Assembly: GCA_002366645.1 (NCBI GenBank)
Contig: DFBM01000160.1
Coordinates: forward strand, 1-19,593
Direction: 5' to 3'
Source: Rhodobacterales bacterium UBA3080
GTDB taxonomy: Bacteria; Pseudomonadota; Alphaproteobacteria; Rhodobacterales; Rhodobacteraceae
DNA: 19,593 nt
Both the position numbers and the translations under genes were made by a program. The notes under the pieces were generated by a model that saw nothing but the letters and a program-made list of their open reading frames with translations, was not told where the DNA came from and did not search any database. Positions 8,070 to 16,502 of this stretch are shown piece by piece; the first letter of the stretch is position 1; each line of letters begins with the position of its first letter.

Positions 8070-8648
8070 ATGCTTCAAAAACTATACAACTGGACGATGT
8101 CGCTGGCGCAGTCCCGGTATGCATTGCTGATTCTGGCAATCGTCAGTTTTTTCGAGGCATCCTTTTTTCCTATTCCGCCCGATGCGCTGATGATCCCGAT
8201 GATATTGGCGACTCCGCGACGGGCGTTCCTAATTGCCAGCATTACCACCGTAGCCTCGGTTCTTGGCGGGGCGCTTGGCTACGCTACCGGCATATTCCTG
8301 TTCGAAGAAGTCGGTCGCCCGGTGCTGGAGTTCTATGGCAAGACCGAAGCATTCCTGACGTTCAAAAAGTTCTATAACACTTACGGGCCAGTGGTAATGC
8401 TGTTCTCGGGCATAACCCCCTTCCCGTTCAAAGCGACGACGATCTTGTCCGGCGCCACAGGTCTGGATTTTGGGTTGTTCATGGCGTTTACCCTGATTGG
8501 ACGCGGGGTACGGTTTTTCATCGTGGCCACACTTTTATGGAAGTTCGGACCACCGATACGCCATTTTATTGAAAAACGGTTGGGTATGGTGTTTACAATC
8601 GGTTTGCTGGCATTACTCGGCGGATTTCTGATTTTATGGATGATATGA
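8070..8648 (+). CDS. YqaA/DedA-family (VTT domain) inner-membrane protein
   Basis: The 192-residue protein is hydrophobic with several membrane segments (about 18–34, 52–75, 105–125, 133–155 and 172–190). The stretch FFEASFFPIPPDALMIPM (27–44) is the signature of YqaA-type members of the DedA/VTT (SNARE-associated Golgi protein) superfamily, with a re-entrant FPIPPD loop. A second family feature is GPVVMLFSGITPFPFKATT with the following G-rich helix. DedA-superfamily proteins are linked to lipid (undecaprenyl-phosphate or phospholipid) translocation and membrane homeostasis; the role of the YqaA branch is not established. It overlaps the dsbB start by an ATGA, implying translational coupling with the disulfide-forming system. 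Confidence 0.85.
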   Translation: MLQKLYNWTMSLAQSRYALLILAIVSFFEASFFPIPPDALMIPMILATPRRAFLIASITTVASVLGGALGYATGIFLFEEVGRPVLEFYGKTEAFLTFKKFYNTYGPVVMLFSGITPFPFKATTILSGATGLDFGLFMAFTLIGRGVRFFIVATLLWKFGPPIRHFIEKRLGMVFTIGLLALLGGFLILWMI

Positions 8649-9106
8649 TGACAAAATTTCAAAAGACGGCACTATTAGCGGCTGCTGGGTCGGCCGGTCT
8701 GATGATCGGGGCGTTGATCTTCCAGTATGGCTTTGGAATGGCGCCCTGTAAAATGTGCATCTGGCAACGTTGGCCACATGTGATCGCAATTGTGATCGGC
8801 GCATTGATCTACTTCATGCCACACCGTCTGTTGGCATTGCTCGGCGGGCTTGTGGTGTTTGTTGGTGGCGGTATCGGCGTCTACCATGCTGGCGTCGAGC
8901 AGAAGTGGTGGGAAGGCCCGTCCGATTGCACGGGAACCGGTCTGTCGCTTACCGATAACCTTCTGGACATGACCGCGCCGGTTAATGTCGTTATGTGCGA
9001 TGTTATTCCTTGGTCGATGTTTGGTGTGTCGATGGCCGGCTGGAACGCAATAATCTCGTTCGTGCTGGTTTATATCTGGATACGCGCCTCTAAGATCCGC
9101 GCTTAA
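8645..9106 (+). CDS. dsbB: Disulfide bond formation protein B (DsbB)
   Basis: DsbB is the inner-membrane quinone reductase that re-oxidises the periplasmic oxidase DsbA. The 153-residue product has four hydrophobic segments and both functional cysteine pairs: Cys35/Cys38 in APCKMCIWQRWPH just after the first membrane helix, and Cys95/Cys118 in the second periplasmic loop (PSDCTGTGLS and NVVMCDVIPW). The QRWPH after the first pair is characteristic of the family. Two adjacent ATGs (8645 and 8648) are possible starts; 8645 gives a classic ATGA overlap with the upstream YqaA-like gene. An upstream in-frame ATG at 8636 would lie deeper in that gene and is less likely. The stop TAA shares its bases with the stop of the convergent esterase. 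Confidence 0.92.
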   Translation: MMTKFQKTALLAAAGSAGLMIGALIFQYGFGMAPCKMCIWQRWPHVIAIVIGALIYFMPHRLLALLGGLVVFVGGGIGVYHAGVEQKWWEGPSDCTGTGLSLTDNLLDMTAPVNVVMCDVIPWSMFGVSMAGWNAIISFVLVYIWIRASKIRA

Positions 9107-9771
9107 CGCGACGCGAGTCCCAGTTGCATTTTTATAAATTGTAGCGCTACGCCCAAGCCGTCGGGTGCGATACCGTGGCCTGTGTTCGGTGAGATATGCG
9201 TGTAGACCTCGTATCCGGCCTGCACAAGTGCGTCTGCTGCTTCGGGAAGCGAAGAAGGCGGAACAACTTCATCTGAATCGCCATGCACCAAAAGTATCGG
9301 CATGGTCGATTTCATTTCGGACCCAAGCGTCTCCGGATCCATCAATCGGCCCGAGAACCCCACAACACCGGCTACAGGGGTGTCCCGACGCGGGCAGACC
9401 AACAACGCCATCATAGTACCTTGCGAGAAGCCAACGATGATTGTGCGCTCGGGTCCGATACCTTCGGTGGCGTGGGTTTCGTCGAGCCAGCTGTTCAACA
9501 AAGCGGCAGCTTCGACCTGCCCTTGACGCGCAACTTCTTCGCTTGACCCATCAAGCCGTGGCAACGGCGACCATTGGTAGCCCATAGGATTATTGGTGCA
9601 ACGCTGAGGGGCATTTGGCGCATGGAACACGGTATTTGGCAGATGATCAGCAATGGAATCCGCGATGCCGATAAGATCGTTACCGTCAGCCCCGTAGCCA
9701 TGCAGAAAAATCACAAGGCTGTCAGCATTACCTGAGGCTGCGCCTTTGCTTGGTCCAGTCAGTGTCTTCAT
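9103..9771 (-). CDS. Phospholipase/carboxylesterase-family alpha/beta hydrolase
   Basis: The 222-residue protein belongs to the small serine esterases of the acyl-protein-thioesterase/EstB type. Visible elements are the oxyanion loop LVIFLHGYGADGNDL (19–33), the nucleophile elbow GFSQG with Ser116, Asp167 in LLVHGDSDEVVPP and His199 in SPNTGHGIAPDG. It should hydrolyse carboxyl or thioester bonds of medium or short acyl substrates in the cytoplasm; the physiological substrate cannot be told from sequence. The ATG at 9771 is chosen because it overlaps the stop of the upstream glycosylase gene (ATGA) and is preceded by GAGGG; a longer frame up to 9840 would lie inside that gene. It ends tail-to-tail with dsbB, sharing a palindromic TTAA. 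Confidence 0.88.
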   Translation of the reverse strand: MKTLTGPSKGAASGNADSLVIFLHGYGADGNDLIGIADSIADHLPNTVFHAPNAPQRCTNNPMGYQWSPLPRLDGSSEEVARQGQVEAAALLNSWLDETHATEGIGPERTIIVGFSQGTMMALLVCPRRDTPVAGVVGFSGRLMDPETLGSEMKSTMPILLVHGDSDEVVPPSSLPEAADALVQAGYEVYTHISPNTGHGIAPDGLGVALQFIKMQLGLASR

Positions 9772-10397
9772 CGAATTCCCTCTCGCTCTTTTTCCACCCG
9801 GTAATACGCCCACAAAAGGCGGGCTGCAACCGATCTCCACGGGCTCCAGTCTTCTGCCATTTCACGCAGGGCTTTCTCTTTTGGTCGCTCGCCCAGATCG
9901 AACAAAACGCGCGCCGCTTCCTGCAACGCCAAATCGCCAGGTGCAAAAATATCAGCACGGCCCAAGCTGAACATCACGTAAATCTCGGCGGTCCATGCTC
10001 CGATGCCGCGTATAGCAACCAGCTGGCTGACAACTTCATTCGACGAAAGGCTTCGCAGCCCCTCATAATCAAGGTCGGCGGCCGCCAAATCCTTGGCATA
10101 GCCAATTTTCTGACGTGAAAAGCCACAGGCGCGGAGTTCTTCGTCGCTGGCGTTAAGCAGTGGTTCAGGATCACACATCCCCGCTGCCTCCATCCGCGCC
10201 CAAATGCTGTTTGCGGAAGCGACTGATAACTGCTGACTGGTGATCGCGCTTAACAACTCGCGAAACCCGTCTTCGCGTCGGCGTAGCGGTAGCGGGCCAC
10301 ATTGCTCCAACGCCATCGCAAAGCGCGGATCATATGCCGCCAGCCATTCGGCGCCCTCCGCCACGTCTGCTTCGGTTTCTATTATACGGCCAATCAT
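9768..10397 (-). CDS. DNA-3-methyladenine glycosylase II (AlkA-type, HhH-GPD)
   Basis: The 209-residue protein is a compact HhH-GPD base-excision glycosylase that removes alkylated bases such as 3-methyladenine. FRELLSAITSQQLSVASA (45–62) is the conserved substrate-pocket helix. The helix-hairpin-helix reads LVAIRGIGAWTAEIYVMF (126–143), followed by ADIFAPGDLALQ with the catalytic Asp155. It lacks the N-terminal domain of E. coli AlkA, as is usual for the short bacterial forms. A near-perfect Shine–Dalgarno AGGAGG sits seven bases before the ATG. It is the first gene of a two-gene unit with the esterase and is divergent from the MFS gene across a 128-bp gap that must hold both promoters. Confidence 0.92.
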   Translation of the reverse strand: MIGRIIETEADVAEGAEWLAAYDPRFAMALEQCGPLPLRRREDGFRELLSAITSQQLSVASANSIWARMEAAGMCDPEPLLNASDEELRACGFSRQKIGYAKDLAAADLDYEGLRSLSSNEVVSQLVAIRGIGAWTAEIYVMFSLGRADIFAPGDLALQEAARVLFDLGERPKEKALREMAEDWSPWRSVAARLLWAYYRVEKEREGIR

Positions 10398-10525
10398 CGG
10401 AGCCTCCTCTACGTTTCAGGCACGCTAGCGAAATTTGATGGTTTGGGCAAAAGCTATATCGAGACGCTGCGTCCTAAAGTCATAGCCACTGGATATTTCC
10501 CGAAGCTGTGCATAGAACAGCAATC

Positions 10526-11743
10526 ATGACCTATATCGATTCCTCTGCCGTCGCGCGCCGTAACGTTAAAGTTCTGGTCGCCGCACAAGCCATTCTTGGC
10601 AGCCAAATGCCGATCAGCTTCGTTCTTGGCGGGTTGGCGGGGCAATACCTGTCGGCTAACCCCTGCTGGTCAACGCTGCCGATTGCGCTGATCGTTTTTG
10701 GATCAATGCTGACCGCGCCCGTAATGTCCTCTGTTATGCAAAAATATGGTCGGCGCACGGGCTTTGTGATCGGCGTTTTGGGTGGTACAATCGGAGCAGC
10801 ACTAGCAGCAGCGGCTTTGTGGATCGGGTCTTTCCCACTATTCCTGCTAGGGTCAATTTTCACTGGCATTTATATGTCCGCCCAAGGGTTTTTCCGTTTT
10901 GCTGCGACCGATATGGCTAGCGAAGACTACCGGCCCAAAGCAATTTCATGGGTTATGGCTGGCGGGTTGATTTCCGCCATCATCGGCCCTCAAATAGTAA
11001 AACTGACTCAAGGTGCGTTGGATCCGATCCCGTTCGTTGGTTCTTACCTCGCGATTATCGGATTGAACGCGATCGGCGTCCTGCTCTTTATCTTCCTTGA
11101 CATACCTGCCCCGAAAAAACCTGGCGCAGATGCACCGACAGGTCGTTCGCGGCGCGAACTTCTGCGCGAACCACAAATTCTGGTTGCCATGATCAGCGCG
11201 ATGGTCGCTTACTCCTTGATGAACCTGGTGATGACCTCCACCCCGTTAGCGGTGGTTGGCTGTGGTTTTGAAACGGAGAACGCCGCCGATATCGTATCGA
11301 TGCACGTTTTGGCCATGTACATCCCGTCATTCTTCACGGGCCATCTGATCGCCCGCTTCGGCGTCGAGCGTATCATTGCGCTGGGTCTTGTAATTCTGGC
11401 CGCAGCTGGCGGCGTCGCACTAGCAGGCGTCGAGCTTGAAAATTTCTATATTGCCCTGATCCTGCTGGGCATTGGCTGGAACTTCGGATTTATCGGCGGA
11501 ACATCAATGCTTACATCTGCGCACACCGAAGAAGAGCGCGGACGTGTACAAGGTATGAACGATTTCGCAGTCTTCGGAATGGTGACGATTGCGTCGCTTA
11601 GTTCGGGCGGGTTGATGAACTGCTCTGGAGGATCACCGGCCGAAGGCTGGGCAGCTGTGAACATGGCGATGATCCCGTTCCTGATGTTGGCCGGCGGCGC
11701 GCTGATCTGGTTTGCCATTCAGGGCAAGAAAAACATCCGATAG
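10526..11743 (+). CDS. MFS transporter
   Basis: The 405-residue protein shows about 12 hydrophobic helices in two halves with a charged central loop (PAPKKPGADAPTGRSRRELL) and is a major facilitator superfamily permease. The TM2–3 loop carries MQKYGRRTGFVIGVLGG, a variant of the MFS 'G-x-x-x-D-R-x-G-R-R' motif A, and its second-half counterpart is LIARFGVERIIALG. The substrate is unknown. The ATG at 10526 is preferred over an in-frame GTG at 10508 because the mature-looking N terminus (MTYIDSSAVARRNVKVLVAA) starts there. It converges on the NDUFAF6-like gene with only two bases between the stops, within the palindrome TAGCGCTA. Confidence 0.88.
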   Translation: MTYIDSSAVARRNVKVLVAAQAILGSQMPISFVLGGLAGQYLSANPCWSTLPIALIVFGSMLTAPVMSSVMQKYGRRTGFVIGVLGGTIGAALAAAALWIGSFPLFLLGSIFTGIYMSAQGFFRFAATDMASEDYRPKAISWVMAGGLISAIIGPQIVKLTQGALDPIPFVGSYLAIIGLNAIGVLLFIFLDIPAPKKPGADAPTGRSRRELLREPQILVAMISAMVAYSLMNLVMTSTPLAVVGCGFETENAADIVSMHVLAMYIPSFFTGHLIARFGVERIIALGLVILAAAGGVALAGVELENFYIALILLGIGWNFGFIGGTSMLTSAHTEEERGRVQGMNDFAVFGMVTIASLSSGGLMNCSGGSPAEGWAAVNMAMIPFLMLAGGALIWFAIQGKKNIR

Positions 11744-11745
11744 CG

Positions 11746-12567
11746 CTACCAGCGCCCTGTTGAACTGCGCCATAACAGGCTGAGCTTCTTTTGAAACTCG
11801 GACGTTTCCAGCGGTAGACGCAGTGCTTCGGAGGGTTGTCTGCGCACCATCACTAACGGTGTATCTACCTGCCACCCCACCAACATCGCCGGCAAAGCAG
11901 ATTGCGGAACTTCGGTTCGTCGACTGCGTGCCATCGCAACTTTGCTTTGGGCTGCCGTCGCGATTTCCAGTAGCGAATGGCGTAGGTTGTCAGGAACTTC
12001 GCCACCGGCAACCGCATTCCTGTCCAACGCACAATCCACCGGCACCGGATGGCGGCCGTTCACGTATAATACTGGCAACGCGCGGAACAGATTGCCGATA
12101 CCGACCGCATATCCGAAATCGGCAATTACATTCGAACGGGCACCCTCAGCCCCCAACGACATCGCCGCAAGTGACATCAAATTGCCTGCCGTCGCAGCAA
12201 TATAATCATCAAACGACGTGCGATCAGGGTGGCTTTCGCGGTAAATATCAAAGCGGCGTGCTTGTATCAGATCGGTAAAAAGGAGTTGCGGTAGCGAATA
12301 TGTGCCGATCACCTCTGCCAAAGCTTCAACAACTTCGTGGTGCCGCACTTTGCCTTCATAAATTTCGTTGATCGCGTCCAGCCACCATTGCAACCGCATC
12401 TCGGCGATCATTTCTTCCTTGGTCACCCATGGTGCCCGCGCGACCTCTAGATTGAAGGCGTAAAGTGCGAACAAACGCGCCCGAGCATCTTCGGGTGCAG
12501 CCATTACCGAAAGGAACCGGTCGGGATCACCGACCCTGACCAATTCGGCGCAGGCCTCAAAGCTCAT
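11746..12567 (-). CDS. Squalene/phytoene-synthase-family protein, NDUFAF6-like
   Basis: The 273-residue protein has the trans-isoprenyl-synthase head-to-head fold signature. The position where true phytoene and squalene synthases carry the first DxxxD motif reads ALYAFNLEVARAPW (34–47), with no aspartates, and is followed by EMRLQWWLDAINEIYEG (56–72). This matches the alphaproteobacterial group homologous to mitochondrial NDUFAF6, an assembly factor of respiratory complex I, rather than a carotenoid or hopanoid enzyme. The assignment is by family knowledge and the missing motif; no complex I genes are nearby. The ATG at 12567 overlaps the cimA stop by ATGA, making it the third gene of the cysS–cimA unit. 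A longer frame to 12669 would run into cimA and is rejected. Confidence 0.8.
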   Translation of the reverse strand: MSFEACAELVRVGDPDRFLSVMAAPEDARARLFALYAFNLEVARAPWVTKEEMIAEMRLQWWLDAINEIYEGKVRHHEVVEALAEVIGTYSLPQLLFTDLIQARRFDIYRESHPDRTSFDDYIAATAGNLMSLAAMSLGAEGARSNVIADFGYAVGIGNLFRALPVLYVNGRHPVPVDCALDRNAVAGGEVPDNLRHSLLEIATAAQSKVAMARSRRTEVPQSALPAMLVGWQVDTPLVMVRRQPSEALRLPLETSEFQKKLSLLWRSSTGRW

Positions 12568-14192
12568 ATGACCTTTGCCCCGTCGCGGATCAGTTTCCAG
12601 TTGATCGAGTCGATCAATGCCTGAAAAGATGCATCCACAATATTGGCCGACACACCAACCGTTGACCAACGGTACCCGTCGCTATCTTCGCTGTCGATTA
12701 GAACCCTTGTTACTGCATCGACGCCGCCGTTAGTTATCCGGACCTTGAAGTCCACCAACTTCATATCGTCGATCATGGCCTGATACGGTCCCAAATCCTT
12801 GGCGAGCGCTTGCGAAAGCGCGTTAACCGGCCCTTGATCGGTATCATCTTCCGCCGAATGACTTTCGGAGGCACTGATCACGCGTTCCCCGCCAATCATG
12901 GCGACCACGACCGCCTCGGAGACCGTTATCATCTTGTGCAATGCGTTTTGCCGACGCTCGACCGTCACACGATACCGTTCAATATCGAAAAACTTCGGCA
13001 ATTGACCCAGAACTTCGCGTGCCAGCAACTCGAAGCTGGCCTGCGCGCTGTCATATGCAAACCCTTTGTCCTCGCGCGCTTTCACTTCGTCAAGGATTTG
13101 CAGCAGCACCGGATCACCCTTTGCCACCTCAAGCCCCGCCTCTGCCATACGCCTGCGTAGGTTCGATTGGCCAGCCTGATTGGACATCGGCACCATGCGT
13201 TCATTGCCGACAATTTCAGGTAGCACATGTTCGTAGGTAGTCGGATCTTTCAGGATCGCGCTGGCGTGGAGCCCCGCCTTGTGCACAAAAGCGGACGCCC
13301 CGACATAGGCCGCGTGCGCGTTTGGCACGCGGTTCAGAATATCGTCGAGCATCCGTGAAAGGCGCGTCAAACCGGCAAGCGCGGCTTGTGGCACACCGAT
13401 TTCAAATTGGCTGGCGTAGGGTTCCTTCAGCAACAGCGTCGGGATCAGCGCCACGAGGTTGGCGTTGCCGCAACGCTCGCCAAGACCGTTCAGTGTCCCT
13501 TGTATTTGCCGCGCACCAGCGTTCACCGCCGCCAGCGAATTCGCTACTGCGTGTTCCGTATCGTTGTGGGTGTGAATCCCGATGTGGTCTCCCGGAATAC
13601 CGGCCGTAATAACAGCCTTGACCGCCTGCGTTACATCGTCGGGTAGTGAACCACCGTTGGTATCGCACAAAACCACCCAGCGTGCGCCAGCATCATAAGC
13701 AGCCTTGCAACATGCGATCGCATATTCGGGATTAGCTTTGAAACCATCGAAGAAATGCTCCGCATCATATAGCGCCTCGCGGTCTAACGCTGCGAGGTGT
13801 TCGAAGGAACCACGGATGTTGTCGAGGTTCTCCTCAAGAGTAATCCCGAGCGCCTTGGTGACATGAAAGTCGTGTGACTTTCCGACCAGACAGACTGCAG
13901 GCGTGTTGGCATTGATAACGCCCGCTAAGACGTCATCATTCGCCGCGGATCGCCCTGCCCGTTTGGTCATACCGAATGCCGCGAACGTCGCCGAGTTTAA
14001 CGCAGGGGCCGCCGCGAAAAAATCGTTATCGGTGGGGTTGGCACCGGGCCAGCCACCTTCGACATAATCAATCCCGAGATCGTCCAGCGCAGTCGCAATC
14101 CGTATCTTGTCGTCGACCGAAAAATCGACACCGTGGGTTTGCTGCCCGTCCCTGAGTGTTGTGTCGTAGAGGTATAGCCGCTCGCGGGTCAT
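12564..14192 (-). CDS. cimA: (R)-citramalate synthase
   Basis: The enzyme condenses acetyl-CoA and pyruvate to (R)-citramalate, entering the threonine-independent route to isoleucine via 2-oxobutyrate. The 542-residue protein has the HMGL-like TIM barrel with LYDTTLRDGQQ (8–18; Asp10 metal ligand), HTHND (His207 and His209 metal ligands) and GLGERCGNANL (236–246). It then has the linker region with AFVHKAGLHASAI and a C-terminal regulatory LeuA dimer domain (about 405–535, SEAVVVAMIGG...VDFKVRI). The TTLRDGQQTHGVDFS start and the overall length separate it from 2-isopropylmalate synthase (LeuA) in this family. It overlaps cysS upstream and the NDUFAF6-like gene downstream by ATGA each. The presence of the C-terminal domain suggests feedback control, probably by isoleucine. 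Confidence 0.93.
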   Translation of the reverse strand: MTRERLYLYDTTLRDGQQTHGVDFSVDDKIRIATALDDLGIDYVEGGWPGANPTDNDFFAAAPALNSATFAAFGMTKRAGRSAANDDVLAGVINANTPAVCLVGKSHDFHVTKALGITLEENLDNIRGSFEHLAALDREALYDAEHFFDGFKANPEYAIACCKAAYDAGARWVVLCDTNGGSLPDDVTQAVKAVITAGIPGDHIGIHTHNDTEHAVANSLAAVNAGARQIQGTLNGLGERCGNANLVALIPTLLLKEPYASQFEIGVPQAALAGLTRLSRMLDDILNRVPNAHAAYVGASAFVHKAGLHASAILKDPTTYEHVLPEIVGNERMVPMSNQAGQSNLRRRMAEAGLEVAKGDPVLLQILDEVKAREDKGFAYDSAQASFELLAREVLGQLPKFFDIERYRVTVERRQNALHKMITVSEAVVVAMIGGERVISASESHSAEDDTDQGPVNALSQALAKDLGPYQAMIDDMKLVDFKVRITNGGVDAVTRVLIDSEDSDGYRWSTVGVSANIVDASFQALIDSINWKLIRDGAKVI

Positions 14193-15565
14193 AACAGGCC
14201 CTCCAGTTTTGCCGCATCAAAGTCGGCACCAAGTTCCCACTCCGCACCCTTTGGCGTATCCTTCACAACGACGCCAGCAGCCGCTAGTCCGTCACGAAGC
14301 GCATCTGAACGTGCAAAGTCCTTGTTCTGACGCGCAGATATGCGTGCATCAAGCAGGGTTTCGATCATCCCCGAGACTTTATCATCTACAGCCACTGCGT
14401 CGTTCCAGCCACCGAGCTCATCGCTGAGCAGGCCCATAAGTGCAGCAGAAGCCTTGAGACCCGCCGCATCTCCCTTGCCAGCCAACTCGTGCATCGCAGC
14501 GATTGCCTTTGGCGTGTTCAGATCGTCAGCCAACGCTTCGACAACTGTCGAAGCCGCGTTGGCAGACGGCTCGATGCCGTCGGTCAACGCCCGCCACTTG
14601 CGCAACGTTGCTTCAGCTTCCGCTGCTTTTTTCGCAGTCCAATCGATCGGTTGCCGATAATGCGCCGACAATAACACAAAGCGCATCACCTCCCCCGGGA
14701 TGCCCTGCTCCAACAAATCCTTCACAGTAAAGAAGTTGCCCAAAGATTTGGACATCTTCTCGCCCTCGACCTGCAAGAAACCGTTATGCATCCAGACTTT
14801 GGCAAAGCCGCTGTCAGGATAAGCGCAGCAACTCTGAGCGACTTCGTTTTCGTGATGCGGGAACTGCAAATCGATACCACCGCCGTGAATATCAAAGGTA
14901 TCCCCCAGCAAATCCAGCGACATGGCAGAACATTCGATATGCCAACCGGGGCGACCATACCCCCAAGGTGAGTCCCAACCCGGCAGATCGTCTGTCGAGG
15001 GCTTCCACAACACAAAATCCATCGGATCGCGTTTGTAGTCAGCAATCTCGACCCGTTCACCGGCCCGCATGTCCTCTAGTGAACGACCAGATAGCGCGCC
15101 GTAAGCATCGTAAGAATTCACGTCGAACAGAACATGCCCCTCCGATACATAGGCGTTGCCCTTTTCAACCAGCACTTCGATCATCGCGATCATCTGGGCG
15201 ATATATTCCGTCGCGCGCGGTTCATGTGTCGGTCGCAACGCACCGAGCGCATCCATATCGTCATGGTACCACTCGATAGTTTCATCCGTGATATCTCGGA
15301 TCGGTCGACCCGTTGCAGCCGCCTTAGCGTTAATCTTGTCGTCAACGTCGGTAAAATTCCGGACGTATTTCACGGCGTAATGACCGTAAACGTGACGCAG
15401 AAGACGAAATAACGTGTCAAAAACCACCACAGGCCGCGCATTTCCGATATGCGCACGGTCATAGACTGTCGGCCCACAGACGTACATCCGCACGTTGGCA
15501 TCATCAATCGGCGTGAAAACTTCTTTCGCGCGCGTCTTGGTGTTATACAGTTTGATCTCGGTCAT
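14189..15565 (-). CDS. cysS: Cysteinyl-tRNA synthetase
   Basis: This class I aminoacyl-tRNA synthetase charges tRNA-Cys. The 458-residue length is normal. The HIGH-type motif is HIGN (39–42) and the KMSKS loop is at 270–274 (EGEKMSKSLGNFF). The zinc ligands that recognise the cysteine thiol are Cys30 in YVCGPTVYD, Cys212 in WHIECSAMS, and His237 and Glu241 in FPHHENEVAQS. The C-terminal DALR-type helical domain is present (about 345–425, with the RISARQNKDFARSDALRDGL helix near 415). It is the first gene of the minus-strand unit cysS–cimA–NDUFAF6-like, with an ATGA overlap to cimA. The ATG at 15565 has a modest GGGAA upstream; the 172-bp gap to the next gene must hold its promoter. Confidence 0.97.
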   Translation of the reverse strand: MTEIKLYNTKTRAKEVFTPIDDANVRMYVCGPTVYDRAHIGNARPVVVFDTLFRLLRHVYGHYAVKYVRNFTDVDDKINAKAAATGRPIRDITDETIEWYHDDMDALGALRPTHEPRATEYIAQMIAMIEVLVEKGNAYVSEGHVLFDVNSYDAYGALSGRSLEDMRAGERVEIADYKRDPMDFVLWKPSTDDLPGWDSPWGYGRPGWHIECSAMSLDLLGDTFDIHGGGIDLQFPHHENEVAQSCCAYPDSGFAKVWMHNGFLQVEGEKMSKSLGNFFTVKDLLEQGIPGEVMRFVLLSAHYRQPIDWTAKKAAEAEATLRKWRALTDGIEPSANAASTVVEALADDLNTPKAIAAMHELAGKGDAAGLKASAALMGLLSDELGGWNDAVAVDDKVSGMIETLLDARISARQNKDFARSDALRDGLAAAGVVVKDTPKGAEWELGADFDAAKLEGLL

Positions 15566-15589
15566 GGCTTATTCCCATACGCAGTTTGC

Positions 15590-15645
15590 CTGCGGCGGGC
15601 CTAGCATTTTGAGTTCGGATTGAAAACAAGAAGAACGCGCCGCAG
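15590..15645 (-). promoter_or_regulatory. Inverted repeat in the cysS leader region
   Basis: CTGCGGCG (15590–15597) and CGCCGCAG (15638–15645) are perfect 8-bp inverted arms separated by 40 bases, ending 25 bases upstream of the cysS start. In the transcript they could close a large hairpin over an A/U-rich loop. Two TTTGCAT copies (on the minus strand, in the region 15665–15690) lie further upstream near where a promoter is expected. No known riboswitch or T-box is recognised. Confidence 0.3.
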
Positions 15646-15737
15646 ACGATATGTCAGCAGATAATGCAAATCTCAATTATGCAAATTACGTTTCTCATTC
15701 ATGGATTATGGCAGGTCACGCGCCACGGATCAAGCCC

Positions 15738-16328
15738 CTAGCCCCTACGGAGCGCCCGCCCAATCTTTTTCGCCCGCGGCATCCACCACAAAAACATCCC
15801 GCTAATCGCAAAAACCACTAACGACAGGCTGGTGATATCCGCCAACCATGTTCCAAACCGGCTGCTTAACCATCCGCGTGTGTGCAACCTTTTAAACATC
15901 GAGCCCCAGTATCGCTTACTGTGGAGCATCGTCCCGTCCGGTGCATATGTTTCACGCATGAACCCGTGTTTAACGAAGTAGTGTCCCGTTGGGCGACTTA
16001 CGATCACCTGCCCCGAGGGCAAATCCATAATATAACTTGGCCGTTTGTGGTATGCCTTCGATGCAAATTTCGTAACTTCCTCACCCGGCCAAATCGATTC
16101 AGCGAGCGCCAATGCGGATTCCCGTGTCGCCTCTATTCTATTTGGCCACTCGTTAAACAAGCTTTCGTCATATGCCGCAGGTTCAATCAACCCTAGCACA
16201 GCCTTCGAATGGTTCAGGTAAAACCCGGTTAAACCGATCATTAGTATCCAAGGAAACACGAATATCGCCAACCACGCATGCGAAGTTCGTAATAATTTAA
16301 GAGTCTTCGCTCGTACGGCCTGATTCAT
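15738..16328 (-). CDS. PepSY-associated membrane protein
   Basis: The 196-residue protein has a membrane helix at about 18–38 (HAWLAIFVFPWILMIGLTGF), a soluble central PepSY-type domain (about 60–145, with IWPGEEVTKFA and PSYIMDLPSGQVIVSRPTG) and a second helix at about 163–183 ending WWMPRAKK. The SHAWLAIFVFPW and SGMFLWWMPR edges are typical of the PepSY-associated TM family often encoded near iron or siderophore transport genes, although none is visible here. The ATG at 16328 has a good GAGGA six bases upstream; the longer frame to 16436 adds an unconvincing basic N terminus (MPKKPKFATPKRNSS). Topology suggests the central domain is periplasmic. The molecular role is unknown. Confidence 0.78.
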   Translation of the reverse strand: MNQAVRAKTLKLLRTSHAWLAIFVFPWILMIGLTGFYLNHSKAVLGLIEPAAYDESLFNEWPNRIEATRESALALAESIWPGEEVTKFASKAYHKRPSYIMDLPSGQVIVSRPTGHYFVKHGFMRETYAPDGTMLHSKRYWGSMFKRLHTRGWLSSRFGTWLADITSLSLVVFAISGMFLWWMPRAKKIGRALRRG

Positions 16329-16461
16329 AACGTCCTCGGAATCTGTTTTCTCGTGACGTAGCAGTTTGATCCTGTCAAATGGATGACAATCAGAGGAATT
16401 CCGCTTTGGCGTCGCAAATTTTGGTTTTTTCGGCATCTACCAAGATATCCCCTCCAACCCC

Positions 16462-16490
16462 TTGACGCCGCGCCATCCTCTGCGTAAATG
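16462..16490 (+). promoter_or_regulatory. Promoter of tRNA-Gln
   Basis: TTGACG (16462–16467) and TAAATG (16485–16490) are separated by exactly 17 bp and lie 12 bases before the tRNA 5' end, the expected geometry for a sigma-70-type tRNA promoter. Confidence 0.7.
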
Positions 16491-16502
16491 ACGCCACTCT
16501 AC

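Noticed and set aside
9772..9840. N-terminal extension of the esterase
   Set aside because: It would read through the C-terminal coding region of the glycosylase gene; the ATG at 9771 has both an ATGA overlap and a ribosome-binding site.
11746..12567. Phytoene or squalene synthase in a carotenoid/hopanoid pathway
   Set aside because: The first aspartate-rich motif is missing and no carotenoid or hopanoid genes are nearby.
12568..12669. N-terminal extension of the NDUFAF6-like protein
   Set aside because: It lies inside the conserved C-terminal domain of cimA and the extension is cysteine-rich, unlike the family.
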